Shown here in pieces: positions 20,872 to 31,426 of a DNA stretch of 64,000 nt; the first letter of the stretch is position 1; the number at the start of each line of letters is the position of its first letter. Source of the DNA: Cepaea nemoralis (Eukaryota; Mollusca; Gastropoda; Stylommatophora; Helicidae); assembly GCA_014155875.1 (NCBI GenBank), contig JACEFZ010016147.1, forward strand, positions 183,629-247,628, in the 5' to 3' direction. The notes beneath the pieces were generated by a model, which saw only the letters and a list, made by a program, of their open reading frames with translations, was not told where the DNA came from and made no database searches. A program made the position numbers and the translations under genes.

Positions 20872-20891
20872 GTCACGTGACATCACATGAC
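20872..20891. promoter_or_regulatory. Tandem CLEAR/E-box elements upstream of the GBA1 start
   Basis: GTCACGTGAC (20872-20881) is a perfect palindrome identical to the core of the vertebrate CLEAR motif bound by TFEB/TFE3/MITF. It is followed directly by ATCACATGAC (20882-20891), a one-sided variant with a CACATG E-box. The first site begins 6 bp upstream of the ATG of exon 1, so it lies in the 5' UTR or core promoter. CLEAR control of lysosomal genes, GBA among them, is established in vertebrates; its use here is inferred from sequence. Confidence 0.6.
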
Positions 20892-21289
20892 CAGCAGACA
20901 ATAGATAAGGCTCAAAAGTGCACTGAACTGTCTTATTTGAAATCACGATGTTTCACCTTTTTTTAAGAATTATTTTACATTCGGGAAGCACCCGTGCACA
21001 TCCTACACGATCCTGTCCTATCTGTGCACTTATCGTTAGTAAGTGTCTTGCTGACTGGCGTTGGCGAACATGCCTTTCCACAAATTGCGGCCTCTTAGAA
21101 GCATAAAATGATACATCTCAGTTCATGCACGGGCATCCTTCTTTGATATGACACAAGGCTGTCAAGAATTGAATCTGGCTATCTTCCTCTATCTGTCTTT
21201 GCACAAATCTTTCCAGTTATTACAATATGTTTTAGTTTTTGTTTTCTCATAATGTGGCCACAAATTCATATAGAGCTAATTATATGTTT
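20892..21289. other. Upstream region of GBA1
   Basis: No divergent exon, TATA box or CpG-rich stretch is clear. A short AGGAAGATAGCC-like word at 21180-21210 hints at a LINE scrap. The core promoter of GBA1 should lie here. Confidence 0.35.
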
Positions 21290-21508
21290 GAAGTGGTCAA
21301 GCCGTTATGTTCCAAGGTTATGGGTTCGATTCCGGGCCGCGTCCTTCGGTTCACGAGTGAAATTTTTCGGAGACTCCTTGGGTCGTCCCTATAGCTACGG
21401 AGTTCGTGCTTTGTGTGACACTTTCCGCGCTGCGGAAAGAGACCGAGTCATATGGGATAAAACCCGGTGCAATGAAGTCGACCATGTCGACTTTTAAGCG
21501 ACTTTTTT
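21290..21508 (+). mobile_element. SINE-1 copy
   Basis: GAAGTGGTCAAGCCG, B box GGTTCGATTCC, body GCTACGGAGTTCGTGC and CTTTCCGCGCTGCGGAAAGA, and the closing GTCGACTTTTAAGCGAC. The 5' end lacks the first part of the A-box region. Confidence 0.85.
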
Positions 21509-21516
21509 ATGTTTCA

Positions 21517-21995
21517 AACTCATCTCATCAGGTTCCTCTTGTACCTTGCGGTGTCGAGGTGAAGTATAAACAACGGGAGAGTGCCCTTGTATGGACTTCA
21601 TGCTTGCTTGCTTGCTTGTGTTCGTTGGCTTGAGCTCCAACGCGAAGTTCTGTATGTCGGATGAAGGCATCCTGTTGTCCAACATCAGTGTGATGTCATA
21701 CAGGACCTGAGTTTTGCGTGAGTATCCGTTGTCCCATGTCTGGCTTATTGGTGTGCAGACTGGTGGTTCCTCGCCGTACAGGCAGACACTCTCCGACTTC
21801 GGAGGAATCGGCGATCCTACTGACTTTAGCCAGGACCCCGAAGGGACCTGTTGCCCAGGACGCTCGACGAGGACGCGTCAATAGGTCTTGGCCAGTATAT
21901 AACCCGGCCCTGGTGCCTTGGAAACACCTCTGCGTCCCTATGGACTTCATATATCGAGGTTCCCATGTGTCACAGGATAAATAAACTTGTCAGTC
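21517..21995 (-). mobile_element. LINE-F 3' fragment split by T1
   Basis: CATCTCATCAGGTTCCTCTT, GTACCTTGCGGTGTCGAGGT and GAAGTATAAAC match the 3' end of LINE-F at 31595-31650. After the T1 insertion it resumes at ATATCGAGGTTCCCA, as in LINE-F (ATATCGACATTCCCA). Confidence 0.75.
21602..21938 (-). mobile_element. T1 retroposon, copy 1, (CAAG)n tail
   Basis: 337 bp, flanked by the 12-bp target duplication TATGGACTTCAT (21590-21601 and 21939-21950). The tail end is GCTTGCTTGCTTGCTTG at 21602-21618. The body is closely similar to the inverted copy at 40162-40516. No Pol III A/B boxes or RT domain seen. Confidence 0.85.
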
Positions 21996-24094
21996 GATCG
22001 ATGACAACCAGGCCCGACATTATTTTGCTAAACAATTGACTCTTTGATGGTGAACAAAGGAAAATACGTCGGTACAGATTATCTGCACCTGGTCGACAGT
22101 GTGTATGAGATCAAAGGGAGTCACGTCGAGTTGTCTACACACAGTCGACAATTTGATGACAGGATGTTGTTCGAGAGGTGTGTATTGGCAACATTTGTCT
22201 ACAAAACGGAAGTTGGCCGTTGCAAGTGATAGACAGAATGCCTGCTAGAGGTCAGAAGGATTCTGTAATGGGAGAAAGGTTTCCGGCTTACAGACAACCC
22301 GGATATTTGTTGGATGAGACAAAGAACTCCCCAGATGAAAAGGAAAATTGACAGCTAATTGACTCTGGTTAGTCTGGAAACAGGAGGACAAAGCCAGATT
22401 CTGGACTGATTGGCGTCTGGACTTTCTGGTGACTCACTCAAGCACCCATATAAAACCCAGTGCAGTAAACAGGTGGATGGAGTCGAGGAAAACATTCTGA
22501 AGTGTTAGGATTGGGGATAATTCCGAGTTGTGTTATATTAGAGGGACTAGCCTGTCTTAGCCGTGATAGTTATCCGCGGACATAGATCCAATCGGATTGC
22601 CTAGTTTCTCGAGTAACAACAGGAATAGACATATGGTAGGCAATTAATTATATCTAACTTAAGAGTATGATTAGGAATAGAGTACAGTACTGTGTGGCGA
22701 TATAATGTATTATAGGTGCAGTGATATAATGTATTATGATTAGTGATAGAATGTTCTATAAGTGCGGTGCTAGAAAGTATCATAGGAGCGTCGGCACTAG
22801 TATTCTATTGTGTGGCTTCAACTAGCTTATGTGAGATATCATTTTACTCAGGAAGTTGAGGACAATGTAGTGGCATAATAATTAGAGAGATTAAGGATGG
22901 TTGAGAGGGAGAAGAGGTATGTGTAATGGTAGGATCGTCCAGTAGGGCATCTGCTGGGTTTCTACCCGTTCCTTTATTCTTTCCTGGTGTTGCCATGTAT
23001 AAGACCATTGTGATGCGCGATTTGGCCGTATGACAGAGATCGGATCTCTGTTATAGATCTGAGTGCTGTTATTGGCCTACAATCACCTAATTACGGTCAG
23101 GACTGAGTTGCCCTCACCATGATGTTATCTACTCTACAGGTTCCATCTACAGTTCCCCTTGAGTGTTCCACGTGAGTGTGAGATGATTTATTACGAAGAA
23201 GCAGTTCCAAGTTTTCTACAATGATGACTCATGGAAAGAAGACCGAGGTTGCTGAGAGGTTTTACACGGGGCTCAGAACCTAGTTGTTCCGCAGAAACCT
23301 GGCTTCTGCTGAGTAGAATTGTATGAACAGAAGTAATGTGTTTAATGAGGGATAAGCTTCATCACCGAAGATTAATAACTCGCATACTAAGGACATATAT
23401 ATATATATATCTATATACACATCTACCTAACAAACATTAATAGGTTGTGTTCTAAAAGAGGGGAAAATGTTATAACCAGAAACTAATAAACAGTAGATTT
23501 TCCCCAAGTGACATTTCAGTTAATTGGAAGACTATCAGTTCAAACTAATATTAGGAAACAGAGTAACTTCACCGTGTGGTAGAGTGAAGACCAAGATCAA
23601 CAGTGTCTATCGGATTACCAGCATCCTGTTTGTTCGAGTGATTGGAGAAAGTCGTCATCTTCTGGGTGAGGTTCACTGTCCGGAAAAAATGGTGCTGTTG
23701 TGTGCTAAGCACTATGATGTTACAGACTTTGCTTCTAAATCACTGGTCTACCATTTGAATACACGTCACACATTCTACACCTTATACTCACATACACTTC
23801 TCCTACATATACTCTTTGCTTTAATAAATTTCTGGTTTTTATTTGTTGAAGCGAGAGTTGTCAAGTATGTTATGTTGGGGAAGAATGAGAGGAGGCATGA
23901 TCCAGGGGGAGTAAGAGTGAGAGGAAGGTGTCTTCAGATTGAAGGAGTGTGTGGACGGAGTCTGCTGGATATCTCCAGAATAGAGATATTGAATAAAAAA
24001 AATAATGTGGGTGTTGATTCTCTTCACTCCAGGGACGACACTAAAGTGGTAAAGAAGAACAAGTAACTAATACGACATTCATTCTTTACACACA
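21996..24094. other. Unassigned 2.1-kb stretch, possibly LTR-derived
   Basis: Contains a TATA-like CCATATAAAACCCAGTGCAG at about 22447-22466, a (TA)n at 23396-23412 and an open frame of 180 codons at 23524-24066 that I do not recognise. Promoter-like words and a lack of LINE homology hint at a decayed LTR element, but no matching LTR pair or target duplication was found. Confidence 0.25.
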
Positions 24095-24480
24095 CGACAC
24101 CATGGTCTCTGTAATTCTCTCTATCCATCGTTTACGTGACCGGCCTCTGCCTCTGCTTCCTTCTGGTCTGTACATCATTACTTGTTGAGGAATACTGTTA
24201 GTTGAAAATCTAGTTATATGGCCAACGATTTAACCTGCTGTTTTCTTATAAAATCTTGCACTGATATAACCCCAACTTTAGTCCTAATTTCTTCATTTCT
24301 GATTTTCTGTCTTCTTAATACACTGAGTATTCTTCTCTGGAATCGCATTTCTGTTGTTGTAATTTTTCTTTTCTTTTTTTCTGTCATTGACCGGATTTGA
24401 CATTGGTAGCATAGAGTTGGTAAGAAGATTGTGTTGTATATTGCTTTCTTGGTGGCTTTAGATTGAAACTATTGAAAACA
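24095..24480 (-). mobile_element. LINE-F 3' fragment
   Basis: Matches 31690-32070 closely: TCTGGTCTGTACATCATTAC, TTAGTCCTAATTTCTTCATT, TTGGTAGCATAGAGTTGGTA. This is the RT C-terminal region in reverse complement. Confidence 0.8.
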
Positions 24481-25099
24481 AAGCAGATTTCACATCCTTG
24501 TTTGACACCCTTTCTAATGCAATGGAGTGCTCCTAGCTGGTTATTTATTCCTATGTTTCACATAATACAATGCTTTTATGTAGCCTACGAAGCATAAGTA
24601 CATATCTATTTGTGTATGGTGTGCACGTATGTGTGCGTGCGCGCGTTTGAACGATGGACAGATAAGATTTATAGAAAGAGGGGAAAAGTAAAGATAAGGG
24701 TTAATTTCATAACACTTAACCGAATCACGTCCCAATTGAGATAGAGGATACAGCTAAAATAAGACTAGATTATACATACAGTGATACGGTTCCATCGTCA
24801 GTATAAATGGAGAAGAGCGGGAAGAACGGACATCAGGAAGCTGATACACGCATCTCCATTTCCGAAAGAAGAAGAACGAGATACACCACAAGGTCCCCGA
24901 CTATAAAGAAATCGATAAGTCGACAGTTGAACGGGGTCATTCTTTTCAAGAATTGGAAATGGAAGAACCGGCCTCTCTCACCTAAGAACATAAAGTCAGA
25001 TTGGCGCTAATGCCTGAAGTGATATCTAGTAGGTCCGGAATTTGAATTAGCGAGAGATCACCTATGACTACAGTCAAATAGGCTCCAATATCTACAGTT
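24481..25099. other. Unassigned stretch left of the LINE-E insertion
   Basis: Includes the pre-insertion target. A short open frame at 24807-25010 is rich in Lys/Arg (GAAGAA content) and is not recognised. Confidence 0.35.
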
Positions 25100-25417
25100 A
25101 GAGCAGGAAGGCCCTGATCAGTCATGCAAGTAAAAATCCTACTAAAAATCATAATGGGAAGACTTCGTAAGAAAATGGAAGAAGAAATTAATGTGGTTCA
25201 AACTGGATTTAGACAAGGAAGAAGAACAAGAGATCACATTCTCAACATGCGTTTAATAATAGAGAAGTGCAGAGAATTTAATGTAAACCTATTCTCATGG
25301 TTTGTGGATTATTCAAAGGCATTTGACTGTGTACAACATCAGAAACTTTGGGAAATCATGGGGAATATGGGCTTTCCATCACATGTAATACAAGTCATAA
25401 GAATGCTCTATCTAGAC

Positions 25418-25819
25418 CAGTGGTTCTCAACCTTTTTTGGCCCGTGCCCCCCTTCACAATATTTTTAAGGACGTCATTCCCCCCTCACCATATTTTTAGA
25501 ACGTCATTCCCCCCTTTTATTTCCTCCCTAAACATTTCCCTCTGCCCCTACACAGTATACGTAATAATTGAGGCTAAATTTAATAGCACATACTAAAACA
25601 AGTCTAGACATCTACATAAAATGTGATTTGCGGATCTACTTACGTTATAACATGAATTTCAGAAGGGTGATACGTACAGAACCGTAAAGTATGAAGGGAA
25701 AAACAATATCAAGTAATCGGTTCTTGTATTAACACAATCTAGAAATAATCTTAATTCCCCCCATGGAAACCCTAAAATTCCCCCCTGGTGGGGAATTCCC
25801 CACCGGTTGAGAACCACTG
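25418..25819. mobile_element. hAT-type MITE inside LINE-E
   Basis: 402 bp with perfect 15-bp terminal inverted repeats CAGTGGTTCTCAACC / GGTTGAGAACCACTG and an 8-bp target duplication ATCTAGAC (25410-25417, 25820-25827), the size typical of hAT elements. No transposase. Interior is rich in GCCCCCC and CCCCCTT-type tracts. Removing the element plus one target copy restores the LINE-E reading MLYLDQQAAVRINGE. Confidence 0.92.
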
Positions 25820-26187
25820 ATCTAGACCAACAAGCAGCGGTTAGAATAAATGGCGAGACATCAGATTGGTTTGACATCAAGCAAGGAGTCTGTCAGGGAT
25901 GTGAACTGTCCCCTTATTTGTTTAACCTGTACGCCGAAAATATAATGAGAAATGTAAGAGATGATATAAACAGGGAGCCATACGCTGCCTAGATATCGGT
26001 GGTCATGACAAACCAGAGATTCGGTATGCTGATGATACAGTATTGCTGTCCACAACATAGAATGGTATGGTAGTAAACCTAATAGCCTCAATCCAATTGA
26101 ATAGTGAAAATCACAACTTATATCTTAACATAGCAAAAACAAAGATAATGCATACACATAAAACTACTATCTTCTTCTTCTTCTTCT

Positions 26188-26688
26188 GGGTGGGTGGAAG
26201 TGTGTGGGTGGAGGAGGATATGTGGGTGATGATTGTTGGTGGGTAATGGAACGGGTAGAGGATATGTGAGTGAGTGGGGAGATGTGTATAGGTGGGGGAT
26301 GTGTGGGTTATTGAATGTATGTGTGCTTGGGGTGTGGGTGGATGGGATGTGTGGTGGGTGAGAGGTGTGTGTGGGTGGGGAGATGTGTAGGTGTAGGGAT
26401 GTGGTGGATGGGGTGGGGGAATGTATGTGTGTGTGGGTTATGTGTGTGGTTGGGTGGGGGAGTTGGAGTGAATGGGGGATGTGTGGGTGGGTGGTGGATG
26501 TGTCTCATAACATAGTAATATGCATTGTTTATGTTTACAAAATTCATGCGACAATGTTTTTTTCCTATGCACTGTTGATGAAAGAAAGCTGAGTGAGTGG
26601 AAGGGCCGAATGTAAGACGGGCCTGCGTGCCCAATTTGTTACCCTTTGAAAATAAAGTCTGTTCGTTCGTTCGTTCGTTCGTTCTTCA
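26188..26688 (+). mobile_element. (TTCG)n-tailed element, copy 2, in the LINE-D tail
   Basis: A GTGTGGGTGG-rich minisatellite part (26188-26505), then GTCTCATAACATAGTAATA, GCATTGTTTATGTTTACAAA, the shared 3' end (GACGGGCCTGCGTGCCCAAT, CCCTTTGAAAATAAAG) and (TTCG)n at 26662-26683. Same body as the inverted copy at 30485-31030. Confidence 0.75.
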
Positions 26689-28377
26689 GCGTTCCGAGCC
26701 ATTGAGGTTCTTTGCTGCAGATACAATCCGTCTCCATTCGTCTCTCTGGTGGACCTTCTCTTGCCAGTCGTTGATTCCAAGTGCTTGTAGGTCTGTACAT
26801 GTATTATCTCTCCACCGCCTTCTTGGTCTACCTCGGAGTCTACGGTCATTTATTTCCTGAGTATAAGCGAGTTTTGTTTCCCTATTATCTTCCATTCTTT
26901 CTATATGCCCCAGCCATTGTAGTCTATTAGCCTTCATGATACCAGTGATTAGCGGGGACTTAAACAGATCATAAATGTCTTTGTTACTTCTTCTTTTCCA
27001 CTCTCCACTTTGTGTATCCCTAATGGGTCCAAAGATGCGTCTTAAAATTTTGTTCTCAAAGGTTTGTAACAAGGCTTCGTCTCCTTTCGTTGTACTCCAG
27101 GTTTCAGAGCCATACAGCACAACTGGTCTGATCAGTGTTTTGTATATTGTGATTTTGGTGTTACGAGATAGCGCCTTTGATTTTAGTAGATGTTGTAGTG
27201 CATAGTATATCTTATTTCCAGAGTTGATTCTAGTTTGTATTTCTTCCCTTATGATGTTGGAGCAGTTGAAGATTGTACCCAGGTATTTGTATGTTTCCGT
27301 TCTTTTAATGGTCATATTATCTATTTGTATGTGGCCAGAGTTTTTAGCCATTCCGTCTCTTGAAATTACCATATATTCTGTCTTATCTTGGTTGATAACC
27401 AGCCCCATCTGTTGGGCTTTTTCCTTTAAGTGAGTCAATATTTCCAATGTCTTTTGTTCACTTTGCCCTATAATATCTATATCATCTGCATAACCAAGCA
27501 GCTTGGATGTTCCTCCAATATCACATTCCTCCTTTACCTTCCTTACAACTTTCTCTAGAGCCAGATTGAAGAGTAGCGGCGATAGTGCATCACCCTGTTT
27601 CAAGCCAGATGTTATTTGGAAGGGGTCTGATTTCCTGCCTTTATATGTTACTATATTATAAGTATCTTCCATGCATAGTCTGGTCATGTTGATTAACTTC
27701 CTTGGTATTCCAAATTCCTGCATAGCATTCCATAGACTATTCCTATGGACACTATCATAAGCCTTTTTAAAATCCACAAAAATGTTATGGAGATCTCTTT
27801 TATATTCCCAATGTTTCTCGGCTATTTGTCGTAAGATAAATATCTGATCTATTGTTGATCTGTTTTGTCTAAAACCCGCCTGGTAGTCATCTAATATGTC
27901 TTCTGAATATGGTTTTAGTCTATTTAGTAATACTGCGGATAGTATCTTATAGCTTGTGGACAGTAGTGATATTCCTCTATAATTTCCACATTGGAACTTG
28001 TCTCCTTTCTTAAAGATAGGTATCAATAATGACTCTTTCCAGTCATGGGGTAATTCTTCTGTCCTCCAGATTTTTATTATTAGTTCGTATAGCTTTAGAT
28101 GTAATGCATGGCCACCTGCTTTTATAAATTCAGCAGCAATTCCATCAGTCCCAGTTGCCTTATTGTTTTTAAGTCGTGTGATTACAATAAGGATTTCTTG
28201 AAATGTAGGTTCTTCAATTTGTGGTTCGCATGTTAGAACCTCTTCCTGTGGGAAAATGTTACTTGGAGCTTCACAATTTAGTAATTCAATAAAATATTCT
28301 TTCCATGTGTTGGTATTTATCATATTCCCATTTTTGTCTTTTAAACCATATGTGTTTTGTTGGTGCCCTCGTTTCAT
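26686..28377 (-). CDS. LINE-D reverse transcriptase (ORF without endonuclease)
   Basis: A 563-codon uninterrupted frame. The order is an N-terminal linker (WKEYFIELLNCEAPSN), LKNNKATGTDGI, FKKGDKFQCGNYRGISLLST, GFRQNRSTIDQIFILRQIAE, motif A FVDFKKAYDSVHR, SGLKQGDALSPLLFNL, motif C LLGYADDIDII, LYGSETWSTTKGDE, and the C-terminal WLGHIERM and RGRPRRRWRDN. The YADD catalytic residues are intact. The endonuclease domain is missing because the element is 5' truncated, so it is a retrotransposon remnant and not a host gene. The frame has no stops, which suggests a young insertion. Clade not fixed; an RTE/Jockey-type APE LINE is likely. Confidence 0.88.
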   Translation of the reverse strand: MKRGHQQNTYGLKDKNGNMINTNTWKEYFIELLNCEAPSNIFPQEEVLTCEPQIEEPTFQEILIVITRLKNNKATGTDGIAAEFIKAGGHALHLKLYELIIKIWRTEELPHDWKESLLIPIFKKGDKFQCGNYRGISLLSTSYKILSAVLLNRLKPYSEDILDDYQAGFRQNRSTIDQIFILRQIAEKHWEYKRDLHNIFVDFKKAYDSVHRNSLWNAMQEFGIPRKLINMTRLCMEDTYNIVTYKGRKSDPFQITSGLKQGDALSPLLFNLALEKVVRKVKEECDIGGTSKLLGYADDIDIIGQSEQKTLEILTHLKEKAQQMGLVINQDKTEYMVISRDGMAKNSGHIQIDNMTIKRTETYKYLGTIFNCSNIIREEIQTRINSGNKIYYALQHLLKSKALSRNTKITIYKTLIRPVVLYGSETWSTTKGDEALLQTFENKILRRIFGPIRDTQSGEWKRRSNKDIYDLFKSPLITGIMKANRLQWLGHIERMEDNRETKLAYTQEINDRRLRGRPRRRWRDNTCTDLQALGINDWQEKVHQRDEWRRIVSAAKNLNGSER

Positions 28378-28557
28378 TGACTTCAGTTGTTTAAAAAAAT
28401 TTCTGGATTAATTTTTCTGGTGATTAGTTTCCATATCTTTGATTATATTACTCATATATTCTCGCGTCTGCTGTCTGACTATTACTATAAAACTACTATG
28501 AAGAAAGAAATATATGTTAATGAGGAAAAATTGGAGGTCGTGAAAAAATTTGAATAT

Positions 28558-28938
28558 CTTTGAGAACAAAGTTTTAAGACGCATCTTTGGACCCATTAGG
28601 GATACACAAAGTGGAGAGTGGAAAAGAAGAATTAACAAAGACATTTATGATCTGCTTTAAGTCCCCGCTAATTACTGGTATCATGAAGGCTAATAGACTA
28701 CAATGGCTGGGGCATATAGAAAGAATGGAAGACAATAAGGAAACAAAACTCGCTTACACTCAGGAAATAAACGACCGTAGACCTCGAGGTAGACCAAGAA
28801 GACAGTGGAGAGATAATACATATTCAGATCTACAAGCACTTGGAATCAAGGACTGGCAAGAGAAGGTCAACCAGAGAGACGAATGGAGACGGATTGTATC
28901 TGCAGCAAAGAACCTCAATGGCTCGGAACGCTGAAGAA
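28558..28938 (+). mobile_element. LINE-D 3' fragment, opposite orientation
   Basis: About 380 bp, nearly identical to the 3' end of the LINE-D copy on the minus strand (shared FKSPLITGIMKANRLQWLGH, RMEDN-ETKLAYTQEINDRR, LQALGI-DWQEKV, AAKNLNGSER). Ends in (GAA)n at 28931-28944. It sits inside LINE-E and has lost a few bases of target (GGATCA-type codons for GS are missing between FEYL and LITNNGD). Confidence 0.88.
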
Positions 28939-29531
28939 GAAGAAGAATTGATTACCAACAACGGTGATACAATGAAAGAAATTAAACGACGACTATCACT
29001 TGCTCTTCAAAGACTAAAACAACTGAATAAATTATTGAGTGGGGCAGACATACCTTCAAAAATTGGATTTTTAAGAGCATGCATCTTTCCCGTTGCAACA
29101 TACGCCTGTGAGACCTGGACACTTACTAAACAAGCTGAACAGCGCATAAATGCATGTGAATATAAATGTTATAGACGCTTTCAAAGAATATCTTGGGTAA
29201 AGAAAAGAACAAATTGCATCCATAATTCAAGAGCTGAATATTGAAGAAGGTTGGCTATTAAAGATGATAAAACAAAGAAAATTGAAATATTTTGGTTACT
29301 TGAAACGCCACGAAAGTTTGGAGAGAACAATAATGGAGGGGTATATGCCTGGGAAGAGAGGAAGAGTAAGGCCAAAGAGAAGATGGGTGCAGAATGAGGC
29401 GGATGATCTCCTGACGGGTGTATCGGACGCCGGACATCTTGCTTGTGATCGAGAAGTTTTCCGGAAGATTGTTATAGGAGCGAGGTTCTGCAAAGGACAT
29501 GCTAATGAATGAATGAATGAGAGCAGGAAGG

Positions 29532-30279
29532 TCAGAACGACCTCCCTCACCCACCAGACTAAATTAGATAGGCGCCAATGTCTGTAATGGGATCGAGCAG
29601 ATCCAGAAAGTGATGACTGGCGAAAATCGTGTGGTTCTGCAGGGGAAAAGCTAGTATTCAGGTGGCTTAAGCTTTCCTGTTTGTTTGTTTATTTTAAATG
29701 TTACTCACATTTCCGTTGTTACTTACATTTCCCCCCCCCCCCCCCCCCCCCCCCCCGCATACAACAGAATTTTCCCACTGTTCCGTTAGTTATAGGGTTT
29801 TGCTTTGATAGTCGTTATGAGTTTTTGGTAGTCACGCCTTAAAATCTTTTTTGTTGGCACCTATGTTTTTTGCTAGCCTTTGTATACTATCTGATCTGTT
29901 GTTACTGATGATACGGGTCTAAGAAAATCAGCTGTCTCCAAGAACATAATAAATAAAATTATATTTGTATTGTTCTTGATTTGTTTTTTAGTATGTGAGT
30001 TAACTTATGCATTCACTATTGTTGGTAAAGCCTAGCATCCCAATTCACTGCCTGGAATTGGAAACAGTAGTCCAATTACCTGACTACCAGAATCCAGAAT
30101 CTTCTTATCGGTATTCTATCCTTTTTTCTTGCAAGTTGGGGGAAGTGAGAGTCTCTTCTCTCTTTTTACTCTTTTTCTCTTCAGTGGCCTGGATGCGGTC
30201 AGGGTTGCGCCCTTTACATCTTATTACCATTACAGAAGATCTTCTTCCTTTTGTTTGTCCTCGGCTTCAGATGAATGGA
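29532..30279. other. Unassigned stretch with a poly-C run
   Basis: 29731-29756 is an uninterrupted run of 26 C. The rest shows no repeat family or gene. 29532-29640 continues the sequence that was split by LINE-E. Confidence 0.4.
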
Positions 30280-30394
30280 TAGATGATTAATCGGATGATG
30301 GATAGGTAGAAAGATAGATGGATGGGTCAGTGGGTTGGTGGGTGGGTGGATGGATGAATGGATGGAAGAAAGGATGGATGGATGGATAGCTTGG

Positions 30395-30428
<34 letters not shown>

Positions 30429-30484
30429 CACACACACACAACCACACACACACACCACACACACACACAGCCAGTCAGAAAGAC
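30280..30484. repeat. Compound simple repeats: GATG, CAGA, CACA
   Basis: GATGGATGGAT-type (30282-30390), (GACA)n (30397-30428) and (CA)n-rich (30429-30472). Confidence 0.85.
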
Positions 30485-31030
30485 AGACAGAACGAACGAA
30501 CGAACGAACGGACTTTATTTTCAAAGGGTAACAAATTGGGCACGCAGGCCCGTCTTACATTCGGTCCTTCCAATCACTCATCTTTCGTTCGTCAATAATG
30601 CATATCACATTCACATAGGAAAAAAAAACATTGTCAAATGAATATTGTAAACATAAACAATGCATATTACCATGTTATGAGACACATACCCCAACCATCC
30701 AACCATTCACCACACTTCCCCACCCAACCACACACACACTCCAGGCACACATAATACCCCCACCCATCCACCCATCCCCTACCCACACATCCCACACCCA
30801 CACCCAACTACACACATCTCCCCGAACACACACACACACATCACCCACCCACCACACATCCCCCACCCACCAGACACCCCCAGGCACACATACATGCTCC
30901 CGCCAACCCATCACCCACCCACACCCCCCCCCCATCTACACACATCTCCCCACCCACACACACATCCTCCACTCATCCCATAACCCATCAACACTCACCC
31001 ACCCACATATCCTCCAACACACACGCACAG
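30485..31030 (-). mobile_element. (TTCG)n-tailed element, copy 3
   Basis: (GAAC)n at 30490-30510, then GGACTTTATTTTCAAAGGG, TAACAAATTGGGCACGCAGG, CCCGTCTTACATTCGGTCC, then AATATTGTAAACATAAACAA and a long CACCCA/CACACA minisatellite (30680-31030). Inverted counterpart of the copy at 26188-26688. Confidence 0.75.
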
Positions 31031-31245
31031 TCAGACAGACAGGCAGGCAGGCAGACAGACAGACAAAAACAAACTTTATTTTCAAAGGGTTAAGAATTGG
31101 GCACACAGGCCCGTCTAACATTCTGCCCTTATATCACTCTCTTTCATACATAATATCATTCGCACATAATTCAAGGCTAGCTGAAAACAGCAACAATATA
31201 AAAGATACGCATTATAAAGGTATGTGGAAAATGAAAAAAAAAAAA
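31031..31245 (-). mobile_element. (TTCG)n-family 3' end, copy 4
   Basis: After (CAGG)n/(CAGA)n the strip AAACTTTATTTTCAAAGGG, TTAAGAATTGGGCACACAGG and CCCGTCTAACATTCTGCCC is the shared 3' end. The body beyond it (ATATCACTCTCTTTCATACA) differs from copies 2 and 3. Confidence 0.65.
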
Positions 31246-31282
31246 ATCAATACTACACGATTCAGTAATAGTAATGACTGGT

Positions 31283-31349
31283 GTGGCACTTGTTATTAGC
31301 TATGTGGAATATACTGGCCTACTAAAAGGGGACTGACTGTTATACTGGG

Positions 31350-31426
<77 letters not shown>

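Larger units (their letters stand above)
26171..28486 (-). mobile_element. LINE-D copy, 5'-truncated, inside LINE-E
   Basis: A 13-bp target duplication ATAAAACTACTAT lies at 26158-26170 and 28487-28499. The 3' tail on the left is (CTT)n in plus orientation, i.e. (GAA)n on the element's strand. It holds a long RT frame (26686-28377). The tail region was itself entered by a (TTCG)n-tailed element (26188-26688). Confidence 0.9.
25112..29519 (+). mobile_element. LINE-E, 5'-truncated, carrying three nested insertions
   Basis: The 12-bp target duplication AGAGCAGGAAGG lies at 25100-25111 and 29520-29531. The element's own pieces are 25112-25417, 25828-26170, 28500-28557 and 28939-29519. Read in order they give RT motifs (TGFRQGRRTRDHILNM, FVDYSKAFDCVQHQKLWEIM, IKQGVCQGCELSPYLFNLYA), then KTTMKKEIYVNEEKLEVVKK, LITNNGDTMKEIKRRLSLAL, YACETWTLTKQAEQRINACE and the GKRGRVRPKRRW end. 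The tail is (GAAT)n at 29503-29519. Endonuclease is absent (5' truncation). The catalytic YADD is decayed (about 26030). Insertions are listed separately. Confidence 0.88.

Noticed and set aside
23524..24066. 180-codon open frame as a host gene
   Set aside because: No recognisable domain, weak composition, and it ends next to a LINE-F fragment; left as part of an unassigned stretch.
26158..28938. The opposed LINE-D copies as one insertion with a twin-priming inversion
   Set aside because: Both copies contain the same 3' end, whereas twin priming splits one element into non-overlapping parts; and the minus copy has its own 13-bp target duplication.
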